Source: Pseudomonadales bacterium (lineage in GTDB: Bacteria; Pseudomonadota; Gammaproteobacteria; Pseudomonadales; JAHRWD01). Taken from it: a stretch of DNA of 62,242 bases. The DNA lies in assembly GCA_019090315.1 (NCBI GenBank), contig JAHRWD010000041.1, positions 1-62,242 of the forward strand, in the 5' to 3' direction. This document shows positions 36,047-44,957 of the stretch, one piece after another (the stretch's first letter is position 1; every line of letters starts with the position of its first letter). The notes under the pieces were generated by a model, which searched no databases, had not been told where the DNA came from, and was given only the letters and a program-made list of their open reading frames with translations. Position numbers and translations under genes: made by a program.

Positions 36047-36937
36047 TTAGCGTGTTTGGCAGAGTGATATCCACTGCTCGATACCCGTACTTCGGTATTT
36101 TTGTTTGTGAATAATAAAATAAAATTTCCGTTTAAAATTTCGGTGTAGCACCGGCAGCCGAATTAGGGTTCCTCGTTCAAATTCCTCTCTAAGTGTAATT
36201 TCCGATAAACAGGCAATACCCAGGTTCGCTTCTACCGCGTGTTTAATTGCTTCGGTATGCTGTAGCTCATGTGCTACTTTCAGGCTGGGAAAAATGCCAT
36301 GCATCGCGCGTTCAAATGCCTGCTGAGTGCCGGACCCGGTTTCCCGCAATATCCAGCGAGCGGCTAACAGATCTTTATCGGTAATTGTTTTTTTGGCCGA
36401 AATTTTTTTGGCTAACGGATGTTGCGGGCTACAAAATACTGCAAGCTCATCGTCGCGCCAGGGCGTTACCTCCAGATCAGAACTCTGCAACTCACCTTCG
36501 ATCAATCCAATATCCAGATCGTAGTTCAACACCTTTTGACTAATGGTAGCGGTGTTGGCAACCTCCAATTGGATATTTGCATTGGGTTGTTGGCGCATCA
36601 TCTCAGCCATGATGTTGACCGCAAGGTAATTGCCGATAGTCAGGGTTGCACCTACCTTTAAATTCCCCGCATCAGCCTGTTTTGACAACGTCTGCTCAAG
36701 TTCTTCTGCCTGTGCCAATAATGCCTCGGCTTTGGGGCGGATCAGCCGCCCCTGTTCGTTGAGCTGTAGTCGTTTACCAATCCGATCAAACAGCTGAAGG
36801 TCAAATTGCTGCTCCAACTCCTTGAGTGCCGAGCTGGCAGCACTCTGGGACAGGTTGAGCTGCAGCGCCGCCTTACTGACATTTTGTTGGTGGGCGATGG
36901 CGAGAAAAACTTGAAGCTGGCGAAGGGTGTATCGCAT
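36047..36937 (-). CDS. finR: LysR-family regulator divergent from fpr (FinR-like)
   Basis: 296 residues. Winged helix-turn-helix at 1-60 (LRQLQVFLAIAHQQNVSKAA, LNLSQSAASSALKELEQQF), a linker helix, and a LysR substrate-binding domain (VGATLTIGNYLA, DLDIGLIEGEL, ILRETGSGTQQAFERAM). The ILRExGSGTR-like stretch is typical of the YeiE/FinR/CysL branch. In Pseudomonas, finR is divergent from fpr and is needed for fpr induction by superoxide or sulfite stress; the same divergent layout here supports the name. It would bind the 140-base region shared with fpr. Confidence 0.8.
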   Translation of the reverse strand: MRYTLRQLQVFLAIAHQQNVSKAALQLNLSQSAASSALKELEQQFDLQLFDRIGKRLQLNEQGRLIRPKAEALLAQAEELEQTLSKQADAGNLKVGATLTIGNYLAVNIMAEMMRQQPNANIQLEVANTATISQKVLNYDLDIGLIEGELQSSDLEVTPWRDDELAVFCSPQHPLAKKISAKKTITDKDLLAARWILRETGSGTQQAFERAMHGIFPSLKVAHELQHTEAIKHAVEANLGIACLSEITLREEFERGTLIRLPVLHRNFKRKFYFIIHKQKYRSTGIEQWISLCQTR

Positions 36938-36984
36938 AGTGGCTCGGGATAGATTTGGTGAGGTGTTTTTATATTAGTAAAATC

Positions 36985-36997
36985 GATAATCATTATC
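36985..36997. promoter_or_regulatory. Fur-box-like 6-1-6 palindrome in the finR-fpr intergenic region
   Basis: GATAATCATTATC is a perfect palindrome of GATAAT and ATTATC around one base, the core 6-1-6 unit of the Fur box. It sits 48 bases from the finR start and 82 bases from the fpr start. The third hexamer of the classical 19-bp box is only partly present upstream (AAAATC in place of GATAAT). Binding by Fur is an inference from the motif. Confidence 0.5.
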
Positions 36998-37078
36998 AAT
37001 ATAATCTAATTTAACGATTTAGGACTGTCGCGTATCCTGCTTGCAACTAATCGATTAATAACAGATTGAGGCAGGATT

Positions 37079-37852
37079 GTGAGCAAACTGATACGCGAAA
37101 CGGTAACCCGAGTGCACCACTGGAACGATAGCCTGTTCAGTTTTAATACCACCAGAAACCAGGGGCTCAGATTCAAAAGTGGCCAGTTCACCATGATTGG
37201 GCTGGAGCTGGATGATAAGCCTTTGTTACGCGCATACAGTATCGCCAGCGCAAACTATGAAGATGAGATGGAGTTCTTCAGCATCAAAGTGGACGATGGG
37301 CCCCTGACTCGGCACCTGCAAAATCTTGAGGTGGGTGATGAAATACTGGTGGGCACCAAACCGGTTGGTACCCTGCTAACAGACAATTTGCTGCCAGGTA
37401 AGAACTTGTATCTACTCAGCACCGGTACCGGTCTGGCGCCTTTTATTGGTGTGATCAAAGAGCCTGACATATACGAGCAATTTGATAATGTAATTTTGAT
37501 CCACGGTGTGCGCGAGGTTTCGGAACTGGCATATCAGCAGTTCATTGAAGAGGAACTTCCGAGCAATGAGTATTTTGGTGAACTGGTACAGGAAAAACTG
37601 CACTACTACCCAACCGTTACCCGTGAAAAATTTCGTAATCAGGGTCGCCTCACTGATCTGATGAAAACCGGAAAACTGTTCGCAGATCTTGGCTTGCCCG
37701 TGCCAAACCTCGAAGATGACCGGTTTATGCTGTGTGGCAGCCCCGCCATGTTAAAGGATCTATCTGAAATTCTTGATGCACAAGGTTTTGAGGAAGCACG
37801 CCAGGGTAACGCTGGACATTATGTGATTGAACGGGCTTTTGTAGAGCAATAA
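37079..37852 (+). CDS. fpr: Ferredoxin/flavodoxin-NADP+ reductase
   Basis: 257-residue bacterial FNR of the Fpr type. FAD binding is seen in LRAYSIASANYEDEMEFF (R-x-Y-S), with GPLTRHLQNLEVGDEI and the NADP site in LLSTGTGLAPFIGVI. The C-terminal FMLCGSPAMLKDLSEI and the aromatic-containing end (NAGHYVIERAF) are typical. It moves electrons between NADPH and ferredoxin or flavodoxin and protects against oxidative stress. GTG start with GCAGGA upstream. Expression is probably controlled by the divergent LysR protein. Confidence 0.93.
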   Translation: MSKLIRETVTRVHHWNDSLFSFNTTRNQGLRFKSGQFTMIGLELDDKPLLRAYSIASANYEDEMEFFSIKVDDGPLTRHLQNLEVGDEILVGTKPVGTLLTDNLLPGKNLYLLSTGTGLAPFIGVIKEPDIYEQFDNVILIHGVREVSELAYQQFIEEELPSNEYFGELVQEKLHYYPTVTREKFRNQGRLTDLMKTGKLFADLGLPVPNLEDDRFMLCGSPAMLKDLSEILDAQGFEEARQGNAGHYVIERAFVEQ

Positions 37853-37944
37853 TTTGATTGTTGATGAATTTTATCCGACAGTAGGAGTCAACAGGAGTTC
37901 GTGCCTAATTATAAAAATAAACCGTTAAAGTAAGGAGCTCGACC

Positions 37945-38787
37945 ATGACCAATAAATCCCCCTATGTACCACCGAAGGTTTGGCGCTGGGAGTCAGAAAA
38001 TGGCGGAAAATTCGCCAAAATCAACAGGCCAATCGCCGGTACTACCCATGATAAAGAGCTGCCGGTTGGTGAGCATTCGTTGCAGCTACACTCCCTCGGC
38101 ACACCCAACGGCGTTAAGGTCACCGTTATGTTGGAGGAGCTTCTTGAGCTGGGTAAGGTGGAAGCTGAGTACGATGCTTACCTGATCAATATTCAGGATG
38201 GCGACCAATTTGGCAGCGGGTTTGTTGATATCAATCCGAACTCCAAAATACCTGCGTTGATTGATCGAAGCGCTAAACCACCGACCCGTATCTTCGAGTC
38301 AGGCGCGATTCTGGTTTACCTGGCTGAAAAATTTGATGCCTTCCTACCCACAGAACCTTCGGCCCGTGCGGAATGTATGTCGTGGCTATTTTGGCAGATG
38401 GGCAGCGCACCCTATCTCGGTGGCGGTTTTGGTCACTTTTATGCCTACGCACCGGAACGAATTGAATACTGCATCGACCGCTTTTCGATGGAGGTAAAAC
38501 GCCAGCTCGACGTACTGGATCGTAACCTTTCCGAACGCCGCTATCTCTGTGGTGATGAATACACCATTGCCGATATCGCAACCTATGCCTGGTATGGAAC
38601 TTTGGTGATAGGAACTATTTACAAGGCTCAGGAGTTTCTTGATGTTGCCTCGTACAAAAACGTAGTACGTTGGGCGAAAGAGATAGATCAGCGCCCGGCG
38701 GTTCAGCGGGGCAAGCGAGTCAATACAACCTGGGGGCCGGAAGAGGAGCAGTTGCCCGAGCGACACAGTGCCGCGGATTTCGATTAG
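37945..38787 (+). CDS. yghU: YghU-type glutathione S-transferase / disulfide-bond oxidoreductase
   Basis: 280 residues. The N-terminal extension YVPPKVWRWESENGGKFAKI followed by NRPIAGTTHDKELPVGEHSL is specific to the YghU group. The thioredoxin-like GST domain (HSLGTPNGVKVTVMLEEL) includes the T-P-N-G glutathione-disulfide motif, with INPNSKIPALID and IFESGAILVYLAEKF; a helical C-domain follows (YLCGDEYTIADIATYAWYG). YghU binds two glutathiones and reduces disulfides or organic peroxides. AAGGAG precedes the ATG. Lying 92 bases after fpr on the same strand, it fits a redox-stress neighbourhood. Confidence 0.9.
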   Translation: MTNKSPYVPPKVWRWESENGGKFAKINRPIAGTTHDKELPVGEHSLQLHSLGTPNGVKVTVMLEELLELGKVEAEYDAYLINIQDGDQFGSGFVDINPNSKIPALIDRSAKPPTRIFESGAILVYLAEKFDAFLPTEPSARAECMSWLFWQMGSAPYLGGGFGHFYAYAPERIEYCIDRFSMEVKRQLDVLDRNLSERRYLCGDEYTIADIATYAWYGTLVIGTIYKAQEFLDVASYKNVVRWAKEIDQRPAVQRGKRVNTTWGPEEEQLPERHSAADFD

Positions 38788-38878
38788 CTATTGTTTTGGC
38801 TGGGTGCTGTACAATTCAGCGATGATCTAATCGATGGGGTATGGCTAATTGGCCTACCCCAACACACAAGGACTTTTC

Positions 38879-39496
38879 ATGTCAGACAGTATTAAAACCC
38901 TAATTGAATCCCGCGTATCCACTGGTCTTTACGATACCAGTCGCACGCTGTCTGACGAGACAGTAAACGAACTGGTACGACTGGCCACCCGCGCACCATC
39001 CGCCTATAACCTGCAAAACTGGCGCTTTATCGCGGTACGCTCCGATGAAGCAAAAGCACGCTTAAAGGCTGCGGCCTATGATCAGCCCCAGGTGCTGGAT
39101 GCCCAGGTAACTTTTATCGTTTGCGGCAGGTTGGCCGCTCATGAGGGGCTAGCCGAAGCACTTCAACCCACCGTGGATGCAGGTATATTTGCTCAGGAAA
39201 TGTTAGAAGGCTGGGTCACGGAAGCCTCCGCATCCCACAAAGATAATATTAATAAGCAGCGCGATGAAGCATTCCGTTCCGCATCACTAGCTGCGATGAC
39301 ATTAATGTTGGCGGCCGAGGGAATGGGTTTATCGACGGGGCCGATGAGTGGCTTCGACCCTGTGGCCGTATCGGAAGCATTTGGTTTAACCGAAAAAGAT
39401 GTGCCGGTGATGTTGGTCACCGCAGGTTACGGTAGCGACGAAAACTGGCCCCAGAAACCACGCAAACCGTTAGACCAGGTGCTGGAAATTGTCTGA
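38879..39496 (+). CDS. Nitroreductase-family flavoprotein
   Basis: 205 residues from ATG 38879, chosen because AAGGA lies 6 bases upstream; a frame open to 38849 has no ribosome site. FMN-binding features are ESRVSTGLYDT, RLATRAPSAYNLQNWRFIAV (the phosphate-binding R-A-P-S-x-x-x-x-Q-x-W block), AAMTLMLAAEGMGLSTGPMSGF and VPVMLVTAGYG. Family members reduce nitro compounds, quinones or enones using NAD(P)H. The natural substrate is unknown. Next to fpr and yghU it may belong to a general redox-defence group. Confidence 0.87.
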   Translation: MSDSIKTLIESRVSTGLYDTSRTLSDETVNELVRLATRAPSAYNLQNWRFIAVRSDEAKARLKAAAYDQPQVLDAQVTFIVCGRLAAHEGLAEALQPTVDAGIFAQEMLEGWVTEASASHKDNINKQRDEAFRSASLAAMTLMLAAEGMGLSTGPMSGFDPVAVSEAFGLTEKDVPVMLVTAGYGSDENWPQKPRKPLDQVLEIV

Positions 39497-39524
39497 GTTG
39501 ATTCACTAGCGAGTGTTGTAAATA

Positions 39525-40433
39525 ATGGCCGCCTTCCTCAAAAAAAGATTAGCTCACAGAAATCTGTTTGGTGCCAAATTTTTCCTGTTATTGGTATCAG
39601 CTTTTGTCCTGGCTTTGATCTCGAGCCGCACGGTTATGAGCGCTAGCGCGAATCCAGACCTGGAGCTTAGCTACGAAGAACATAACGAACAAAAGTTAGA
39701 TCTGTATCTTCCATCAAATCATAAAAATTCCCCTATCATTTTTATGGTGCATGGAGGCGCATGGCGCTTTGGTGACAAGGGTGCACGTGCTGTGGTGGAA
39801 AATAAAGTGAACCGTTGGGTATCAAAAGGGTTTATTTTTATCTCAGCCAATTACAGATTAGTGCCGGATGCAGATCCGCTTAATCAGGTTTTTGATATTG
39901 CGATGGCGTTAAAGTTTGTGCAGGAGCGGGCCAGGGGGTGGGGAGGAGATCCAGAGAAAATTATATTGATGGGACACTCCGCCGGCGCCCATCTTGTAAG
40001 CGTACTCGCGACATCAGGTTCCATTTCAAAACAATATCGGCTGCAGCCATGGTTGGGTACAGTCTCAATCGATACCGCTGCCTTTGATATCGTCGCGATT
40101 ATGGAAAAAGAGCATTTCCGTTTTTATGACAAGGCCTTTGGTAACGATAAAGAGTACTGGAAATCCGTATCGCCATACCATCTGCTGGAAAAAACAGATC
40201 AACGTTTGTTAGTGATCTGTTCTACCAGCAGGAAAGATAATCCCTGTGTCAGTGCAGAGCGGTTTATAGAAAAATCTCAACAGTTCGGGATGCGGGCAAA
40301 AATATTAAAAATCGATATGTCCCACAAGGATGCCAATCAGCAACTTGGCAAGGATTCTGTTTATACCGAACAAGTTGAGCAGTTTATGAAAACCCTCGAT
40401 AGCTCAGTTGCGGATCGACTGACCAAACCGTAG
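39525..40433 (+). CDS. Secreted or membrane-anchored alpha/beta-hydrolase (esterase)
   Basis: 302 residues with an N-terminal hydrophobic segment (FFLLLVSAFVLALISSRTVM), either a signal peptide or an anchor. The hydrolase core shows the HGGAWRFGDKG oxyanion loop, nucleophile Ser in GHSAGAHLVS, a likely Asp in STSRKDNPC and His in DMSHKDANQQ, the hormone-sensitive lipase-like/carboxylesterase order. The W after HGG-A and the NYRL motif fit arylformamidase- and kynurenine formamidase-like esterases as well. Substrate unknown; a periplasmic location is inferred. Confidence 0.82.
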   Translation: MAAFLKKRLAHRNLFGAKFFLLLVSAFVLALISSRTVMSASANPDLELSYEEHNEQKLDLYLPSNHKNSPIIFMVHGGAWRFGDKGARAVVENKVNRWVSKGFIFISANYRLVPDADPLNQVFDIAMALKFVQERARGWGGDPEKIILMGHSAGAHLVSVLATSGSISKQYRLQPWLGTVSIDTAAFDIVAIMEKEHFRFYDKAFGNDKEYWKSVSPYHLLEKTDQRLLVICSTSRKDNPCVSAERFIEKSQQFGMRAKILKIDMSHKDANQQLGKDSVYTEQVEQFMKTLDSSVADRLTKP

Positions 40434-40453
40434 TTTACTCAGTGTGGTTTTAT

Positions 40454-41317
40454 TCAGGGTAGTTTTTCTCCATCCCGGTACTGAATCACTTTAACTACTT
40501 TTCCGCTTTTTCCATATCGCTCGGTAGCACCATGCAGCTTGTCATTTTTATAGGTTTCTACTAACCATAGTTTTCCCGATTCAGAATACTTTTCCCGCTT
40601 GCCATTTTTACGGCCATTTGTGTATGTGGTGCTCATACGAATCGAAGCACCTTCATAATAGTCACGAACCTTTCCGGCGAGCTTTCCATTCTGATAGTCT
40701 GATTTTTGTTTGAGGCTACCATCCCAATAGTACTGAATGTTAGTGCCCTGAAAGTTTCCATTCTGGTAGTGCAGTTCTGATTTGGTGTTTCCGTTTCGGT
40801 AATAGGTGATCGCTTCACCCTGCAGCTTGCCGCCGGAATAGTGCAGTTGTTTTTTTGGTTTCCCGTTTTCGTAATAGGTTTTTTTATCCTGTATCTGGCC
40901 GTTTGTGTAACTGGCTGACTCGCGTATCTGGCCACTGCATTTGTAATAGGTTTCACTTAGCCCATTCCGCTTGCCCAGACTGAAATGGTGTTTTTCTTTT
41001 ATTTCACCACCGTCACAATAGGTAGTCGATTCACCGTCCAGTGAACCTTTTATATAGGTTTCATCTTTGTACAGACTGCCATTTTCAAAGTAGGCTTTGT
41101 AGCCACCATCAAGTTGGTCCGCCAGATAAGTGCTGGATACTTTCAGTTTTCCACTGGGGTAGTAGCTGGAGTGAGGCCCGTTGGCCACCTCGTCGACGTA
41201 GCGGGTTTGCTCTCTGAGTACTGTCGTATCGCCCCAGTAGACTTTTTTAACTTCAACCTGTGCGCCACAGGCGATCAACAGGCTGGACAAAATTGTAAGC
41301 AACAATATCTTTTTCAT
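40454..41317 (-). CDS. Lipoprotein with about ten MORN_2/YwqK-type repeats
   Basis: 287 residues. The start MKKILLLTILSSLLIACG is a lipoprotein signal with lipobox LIAC, Cys17 being lipidated. The remainder is a solenoid of roughly ten 23-residue repeats of the form YxxGKLxxxxxYxNGxxxGxxxxY (for example YYRNGNTKSELHYQNG, YYENGKPKKQLHYSGG), the MORN_2 repeat found in YwqK-like proteins. Such proteins are surface-exposed beta solenoids of unclear role; the name antitoxin often attached to them is poorly founded. It follows the TPR gene by 64 bases on the same strand and may be the last gene of the vWA-ExbBD operon. Residues added by a longer frame would block the signal. Confidence 0.8.
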   Translation of the reverse strand: MKKILLLTILSSLLIACGAQVEVKKVYWGDTTVLREQTRYVDEVANGPHSSYYPSGKLKVSSTYLADQLDGGYKAYFENGSLYKDETYIKGSLDGESTTYCDGGEIKEKHHFSLGKRNGLSETYYKCSGQIRESASYTNGQIQDKKTYYENGKPKKQLHYSGGKLQGEAITYYRNGNTKSELHYQNGNFQGTNIQYYWDGSLKQKSDYQNGKLAGKVRDYYEGASIRMSTTYTNGRKNGKREKYSESGKLWLVETYKNDKLHGATERYGKSGKVVKVIQYRDGEKLP

Positions 41318-41381
41318 AAGCCGGATTTCCCCTCGTTGGTTGGAGTGCCTGGTTGCAGTAGCTGGTTGTCGTAACTGGTTT

Positions 41382-44063
41382 TTATTGAGCCGAGCTACAG
41401 CTTTCGGATTCAATGGTTCGAAACAGTGCAGCAAATTCCGTATCGTCTAAATCAGGGTGCAGTATCCGTGTCATTTTAGCGATGCTGCAGGCCTTGTCTG
41501 CACGATCAAGTTGCTGCATCGAAAATGCAGTCTGGTATCGTGCCTCAAACCAGTATGGCGAACCAGCATCTAATCCGTCGGACATCTGGCGCCATGTTTC
41601 CAGTGCGTTGCGCCACTGTTCCATTCTGGAATAGGTCTGGCCGAGGGCGTATAACGCGTCCGCAGAATCCGGATCCTCGTTTACCAGTTCAAGGTATAGG
41701 TTGAGTGCCAGTGGTAATTGCTGGTTGTAGCGATAGAGCTCTGCAAGCCGAAATCGAACCGCAAACAGATGCGGTTTATAAGCAGCACGGGTGGCTGAAA
41801 TAGTCGCCAGTTGCTGGTAGATAAAGCGGGCTGCATCCGCCGCCTGTGATTCTTTGTTAGTTGGCAAGGGGCCGGATTTTGTCGAGGCCAGGTTGGCCTT
41901 TGTGATTCCTGACTCATGATAAAAGCGGTTTGCCAAACGCTGTAGCGCTTCGTAGTTTGATGCAGATGAGCGTTGCTTACCGGAAGCGCCCTGGGTAAGT
42001 TGAACGATGGCATCCTTAAACAGTTTTTTATCTCCAAGCCGTTGGTATGCGATGGCACGCACTACTGCTGCTTGTTGTTTCAGTGGTGCGTTTGCATGAT
42101 TTCCTTTTTTCGGAGTTGCCGAAATTAACCTGTCGAAATTATTTAACAGGGTAATTGCAGCGGTGTAATCAGGTTCTATCGGAAGCAGATAAAAGCGTGC
42201 CTGCAACAATGCCCAGTTGGGTCGTATCGGGGCAGCGGCTTTATCGTTGATGCCACTGTTGTTGTAGCGAGCCAGAATTTGTTTGGCGGACCTGAAACGA
42301 GCCATTGCTTCGGGGTTTTGAATCGTACCCTCTCGCTCAAGCCGTTCCAGTGCTGATACCTGTGCATTAGCAACATGAAAACTGGCGATAAAGTAGTGGG
42401 TGGACTGAGGTCGTACTTTGGCAAAAGCGGCGATTGCAGCGCCACGTTTTTTCTGCCTGATGTAGTGCCGCCCCATCGTATAGTAGGCATCATCAATGCG
42501 CGGGCATGAAGCGCAATGTTCTATATAGTTGCGGGTAGCCTGAATATAGCGCTGATAGTTCGAGGCGGTTTTTTCTGCACGCTGCTGGGAAATCGCAGCG
42601 GAGTAGAAAAGCTCTGTAACCTGGTTTGAATAATTTGAATCGGGAAACTTCTGGTTAAAATTCGCCAGTAGATCACTGGCGGCGATCCAGTCTTTTTGTT
42701 GGTTATAAATATGAGCACTACGAAGCCATACCCCATCGGCATAGCTTTGAATTATTTCCGGTTTATCATCTATTAACTGTTGGTAAATAATTTGTGCAGC
42801 TTCGAACTGTTCGGATTCAAAGTGGTTATCCGCAAGTGCTAGAGCCGCGGTTGGTGTGAGTTCTTTATAGGATAATGAGCCAAGCTCGGCAGCGTGCTTT
42901 TTGCTGTATCGATAGAATTCACCGAACAGTTCCGGATCGTTGTATGCCACTGCTTTTAATTGCAGAAACCGGGTCTGGATTTCGGTGCTCGAAAGTGATT
43001 TGCCAAATTCTGTACCGCTGATCTGTCCACTGCTGGTTTTTGTATTAGTGGAATTAGTTTTTGTTCTGGCTTCCTGACTACTATCGGTAGCGGCAATTTG
43101 AGCCGTTCTTGATGTTTCTGCATCGGGGTCAAGAATAAACTGGGCCTCGAGCTTTTTGATGCCCAGTCGAATAAATTCCGGAATATCTTGCTGTAGATAG
43201 TTGCTTTGAATGTTTTTTAGTATCGCTTTGGCGACTGTAATGTTGCCGCTTTCATAGCTGATCAGTGCCTCCTGATAGAGGCAGCTTAAATAGAGCGGAT
43301 GCTCGGCCCCGACCCGCTGTTTAACTGATCTGAAATCGTAGGCGGCACGACCATAAGTCCCCAACTGTTTGTAGACCAGCCCCCGCCCATACAAACTTTT
43401 GGTGGTGATTTCATCCTCGGCGAAATCAATAAATGAGCGTGAGAATGCTTCGATTGATTCATTGAGTACGGTTGTTCGAAGGGGCAAATCAGGACTCATT
43501 AGTAAACTGGCGTAGTAGCCATTCCAGCCCGACCAGTAGCTGGCGAGGGAGATCAGTTGCTGTGGCATCTGCCATTGTTCCGACTCAAAAAACTTCACCG
43601 GATCTGCCATTTTATCCAGTTCATGTTCCTGATAATTACGCACGACCGCTTCATTGTGTTTAAGCAGATGCTGTAACAGGTCACGGTTTTCTAACAGTAA
43701 TATTTCCGCTAGTTTGCGGCGGTCGATGGATTGCTGGCCGGATTGATACAGTAAAAATATCTGGCCTGCCGCAGCACCGGAGGCGGTGATCAAGGCTTCC
43801 TGGAGCTTGAAATTGGGCCGGGGTTTTGTGGTGGTTTGTTTGGCCGATACCAGCATACGGTCAAGAGAGCTTTGTATTTTCGCCAGTGAATCGGCTTCCG
43901 CTATGTTGGCCTGTTCAACCGCTGCGGCGCTGGTCAGTGGTTTTATGGCGGCTATTGCCTGGTTGGTATTACACAAAAGGATCAATGCAATCGAGATTGC
44001 ATTGATCAGCCGGCGGGGCTTACTGAAACGGACGCATGGCCGCCGCTGAAATATCATTTTCAT
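41382..44063 (-). CDS. Large periplasmic TPR protein of the ExbBD-vWA operon
   Basis: 893 residues. An N-terminal signal (AISIALILLCNTNQAIAA) directs it to the periplasm. The rest is mostly alpha-helical tetratricopeptide-like repeats: ALADNHFESEQFEAAQIIYQ, AYYTMGRHYIRQKKRGAAIA and ALYALGQTYSRMEQWRNALE are clear units. A Ser/Thr/Asn-rich low-complexity linker lies at about 325-365. The start codon immediately follows the stop of the second ExbD gene, so translation is coupled. TPR scaffolds bind partner proteins; here the likely partners are the ExbD periplasmic domains, the vWA domain or the downstream lipoprotein. No enzyme motif is visible. It is far longer than YbgF/CpoB. Confidence 0.8.
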   Translation of the reverse strand: MKMIFQRRPCVRFSKPRRLINAISIALILLCNTNQAIAAIKPLTSAAAVEQANIAEADSLAKIQSSLDRMLVSAKQTTTKPRPNFKLQEALITASGAAAGQIFLLYQSGQQSIDRRKLAEILLLENRDLLQHLLKHNEAVVRNYQEHELDKMADPVKFFESEQWQMPQQLISLASYWSGWNGYYASLLMSPDLPLRTTVLNESIEAFSRSFIDFAEDEITTKSLYGRGLVYKQLGTYGRAAYDFRSVKQRVGAEHPLYLSCLYQEALISYESGNITVAKAILKNIQSNYLQQDIPEFIRLGIKKLEAQFILDPDAETSRTAQIAATDSSQEARTKTNSTNTKTSSGQISGTEFGKSLSSTEIQTRFLQLKAVAYNDPELFGEFYRYSKKHAAELGSLSYKELTPTAALALADNHFESEQFEAAQIIYQQLIDDKPEIIQSYADGVWLRSAHIYNQQKDWIAASDLLANFNQKFPDSNYSNQVTELFYSAAISQQRAEKTASNYQRYIQATRNYIEHCASCPRIDDAYYTMGRHYIRQKKRGAAIAAFAKVRPQSTHYFIASFHVANAQVSALERLEREGTIQNPEAMARFRSAKQILARYNNSGINDKAAAPIRPNWALLQARFYLLPIEPDYTAAITLLNNFDRLISATPKKGNHANAPLKQQAAVVRAIAYQRLGDKKLFKDAIVQLTQGASGKQRSSASNYEALQRLANRFYHESGITKANLASTKSGPLPTNKESQAADAARFIYQQLATISATRAAYKPHLFAVRFRLAELYRYNQQLPLALNLYLELVNEDPDSADALYALGQTYSRMEQWRNALETWRQMSDGLDAGSPYWFEARYQTAFSMQQLDRADKACSIAKMTRILHPDLDDTEFAALFRTIESESCSSAQ

Positions 44064-44513
44064 CTAATGGTTGGCGGATTGGGCCAGGGATGAAAAGCTA
44101 AACACAATATCGGTTTTGTTTGCTTTCAGGCAGCTATTGTAGACCCCGATAATATGTTTGTAGGGTACATCATCAGCGGCTTCTATGATGATGGTAATGT
44201 CTTCCGGAAGTTCGGTTAGATAGCCGAGTAGATCATCGTAGTTCTCCAGAGTACGTTCCTGCAGTTGTAATTTAAGCTGACCGCTTTCCCTGATAATTTC
44301 CAGTTTGAGTTCAACTTTTTCCCAGTCTTTGCTGGGATCGTCGCTGGCTTCGTTGCCCAGTTGTGGCAGCCGATGGGCTAACACCTCTTCAGGTTTTTCA
44401 AAGTTGATGGTCATCAGAAAGAACACCATCAATAGAAACACTACGTCGATCAACGGCGTCATGCTGACTGCCATCTCCCGCTCCGATGAGTGCCTGAGAA
44501 ACTTAAGTTTCAT
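44064..44513 (-). CDS. ExbD/TolR-family protein, second copy
   Basis: 149 residues: short cytoplasmic N-terminus, one membrane helix (AVSMTPLIDVVFLLMVFFLM) and a periplasmic domain. The proton-path Asp of ExbD/TolR/MotB proteins is present in PLIDVVF. The periplasmic part (LQERTLENYDDLLGYLTELP, ITIIIEAADDVPYKHIIGVY) follows the ExbD fold. It overlaps the first ExbD gene by 11 bases. The two copies differ strongly outside the membrane helix, so they probably play different roles or form a hetero-dimer in one motor. Confidence 0.9.
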   Translation of the reverse strand: MKLKFLRHSSEREMAVSMTPLIDVVFLLMVFFLMTINFEKPEEVLAHRLPQLGNEASDDPSKDWEKVELKLEIIRESGQLKLQLQERTLENYDDLLGYLTELPEDITIIIEAADDVPYKHIIGVYNSCLKANKTDIVFSFSSLAQSANH

Positions 44514-44952
44514 TGGGTGCCGTCTCTAGTAGCGGGTCTGGGACACCTTCCCATGTTGCAAACTCTACCTTATCAATATTCAGTTCCGCCAGTTTGATCA
44601 TGATCAGTTTGATCAGTTCGTAGGGTATATCTTCATTGGCGCGGATCAGCGCGGTGACTTCGCCCCGGTTGGGATATCGACGTTTAATTTCGTCTGATAG
44701 CGTTGTTAGTGAAATACGATCTTTGCCTAGAAATATCTCATCCTTTGCGCGCAGCGTGATAGGCAGGCTCTGCTGGTTTGCATTGGCTGAAGGGTAGGAT
44801 TGATCCGCATTGGGTAGTACCACATTACGTACGTGAACCTGCGAAAAATTGATCAGCACTACGAAAAAGATAATGATCAGGAAGATCACATCAATCAGCG
44901 GCGTAAGGTCCGCGACCATTTTGGCCCAGCTGCGTTTTCGATAGGCGCGCAT
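44503..44952 (-). CDS. ExbD/TolR-family protein, first copy
   Basis: 149 residues with one membrane helix containing the proton-path Asp (ADLTPLIDVIFLIIIFFVVL), after a basic N-terminus (RAYRKRSWAK). The periplasmic domain has the classical ExbD order: LPITLRAKDEIFLGKDRISL and TALIRANEDIPYELIKLIMI. With the upstream TolQ/ExbB-like protein it should form a stator driven by the proton gradient. Only 5 bases separate it from that gene. No TonB or TolA follows, so the force would act on other partners. Confidence 0.9.
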   Translation of the reverse strand: MRAYRKRSWAKMVADLTPLIDVIFLIIIFFVVLINFSQVHVRNVVLPNADQSYPSANANQQSLPITLRAKDEIFLGKDRISLTTLSDEIKRRYPNRGEVTALIRANEDIPYELIKLIMIKLAELNIDKVEFATWEGVPDPLLETAPNET

Positions 44953-44957
44953 CGTTG

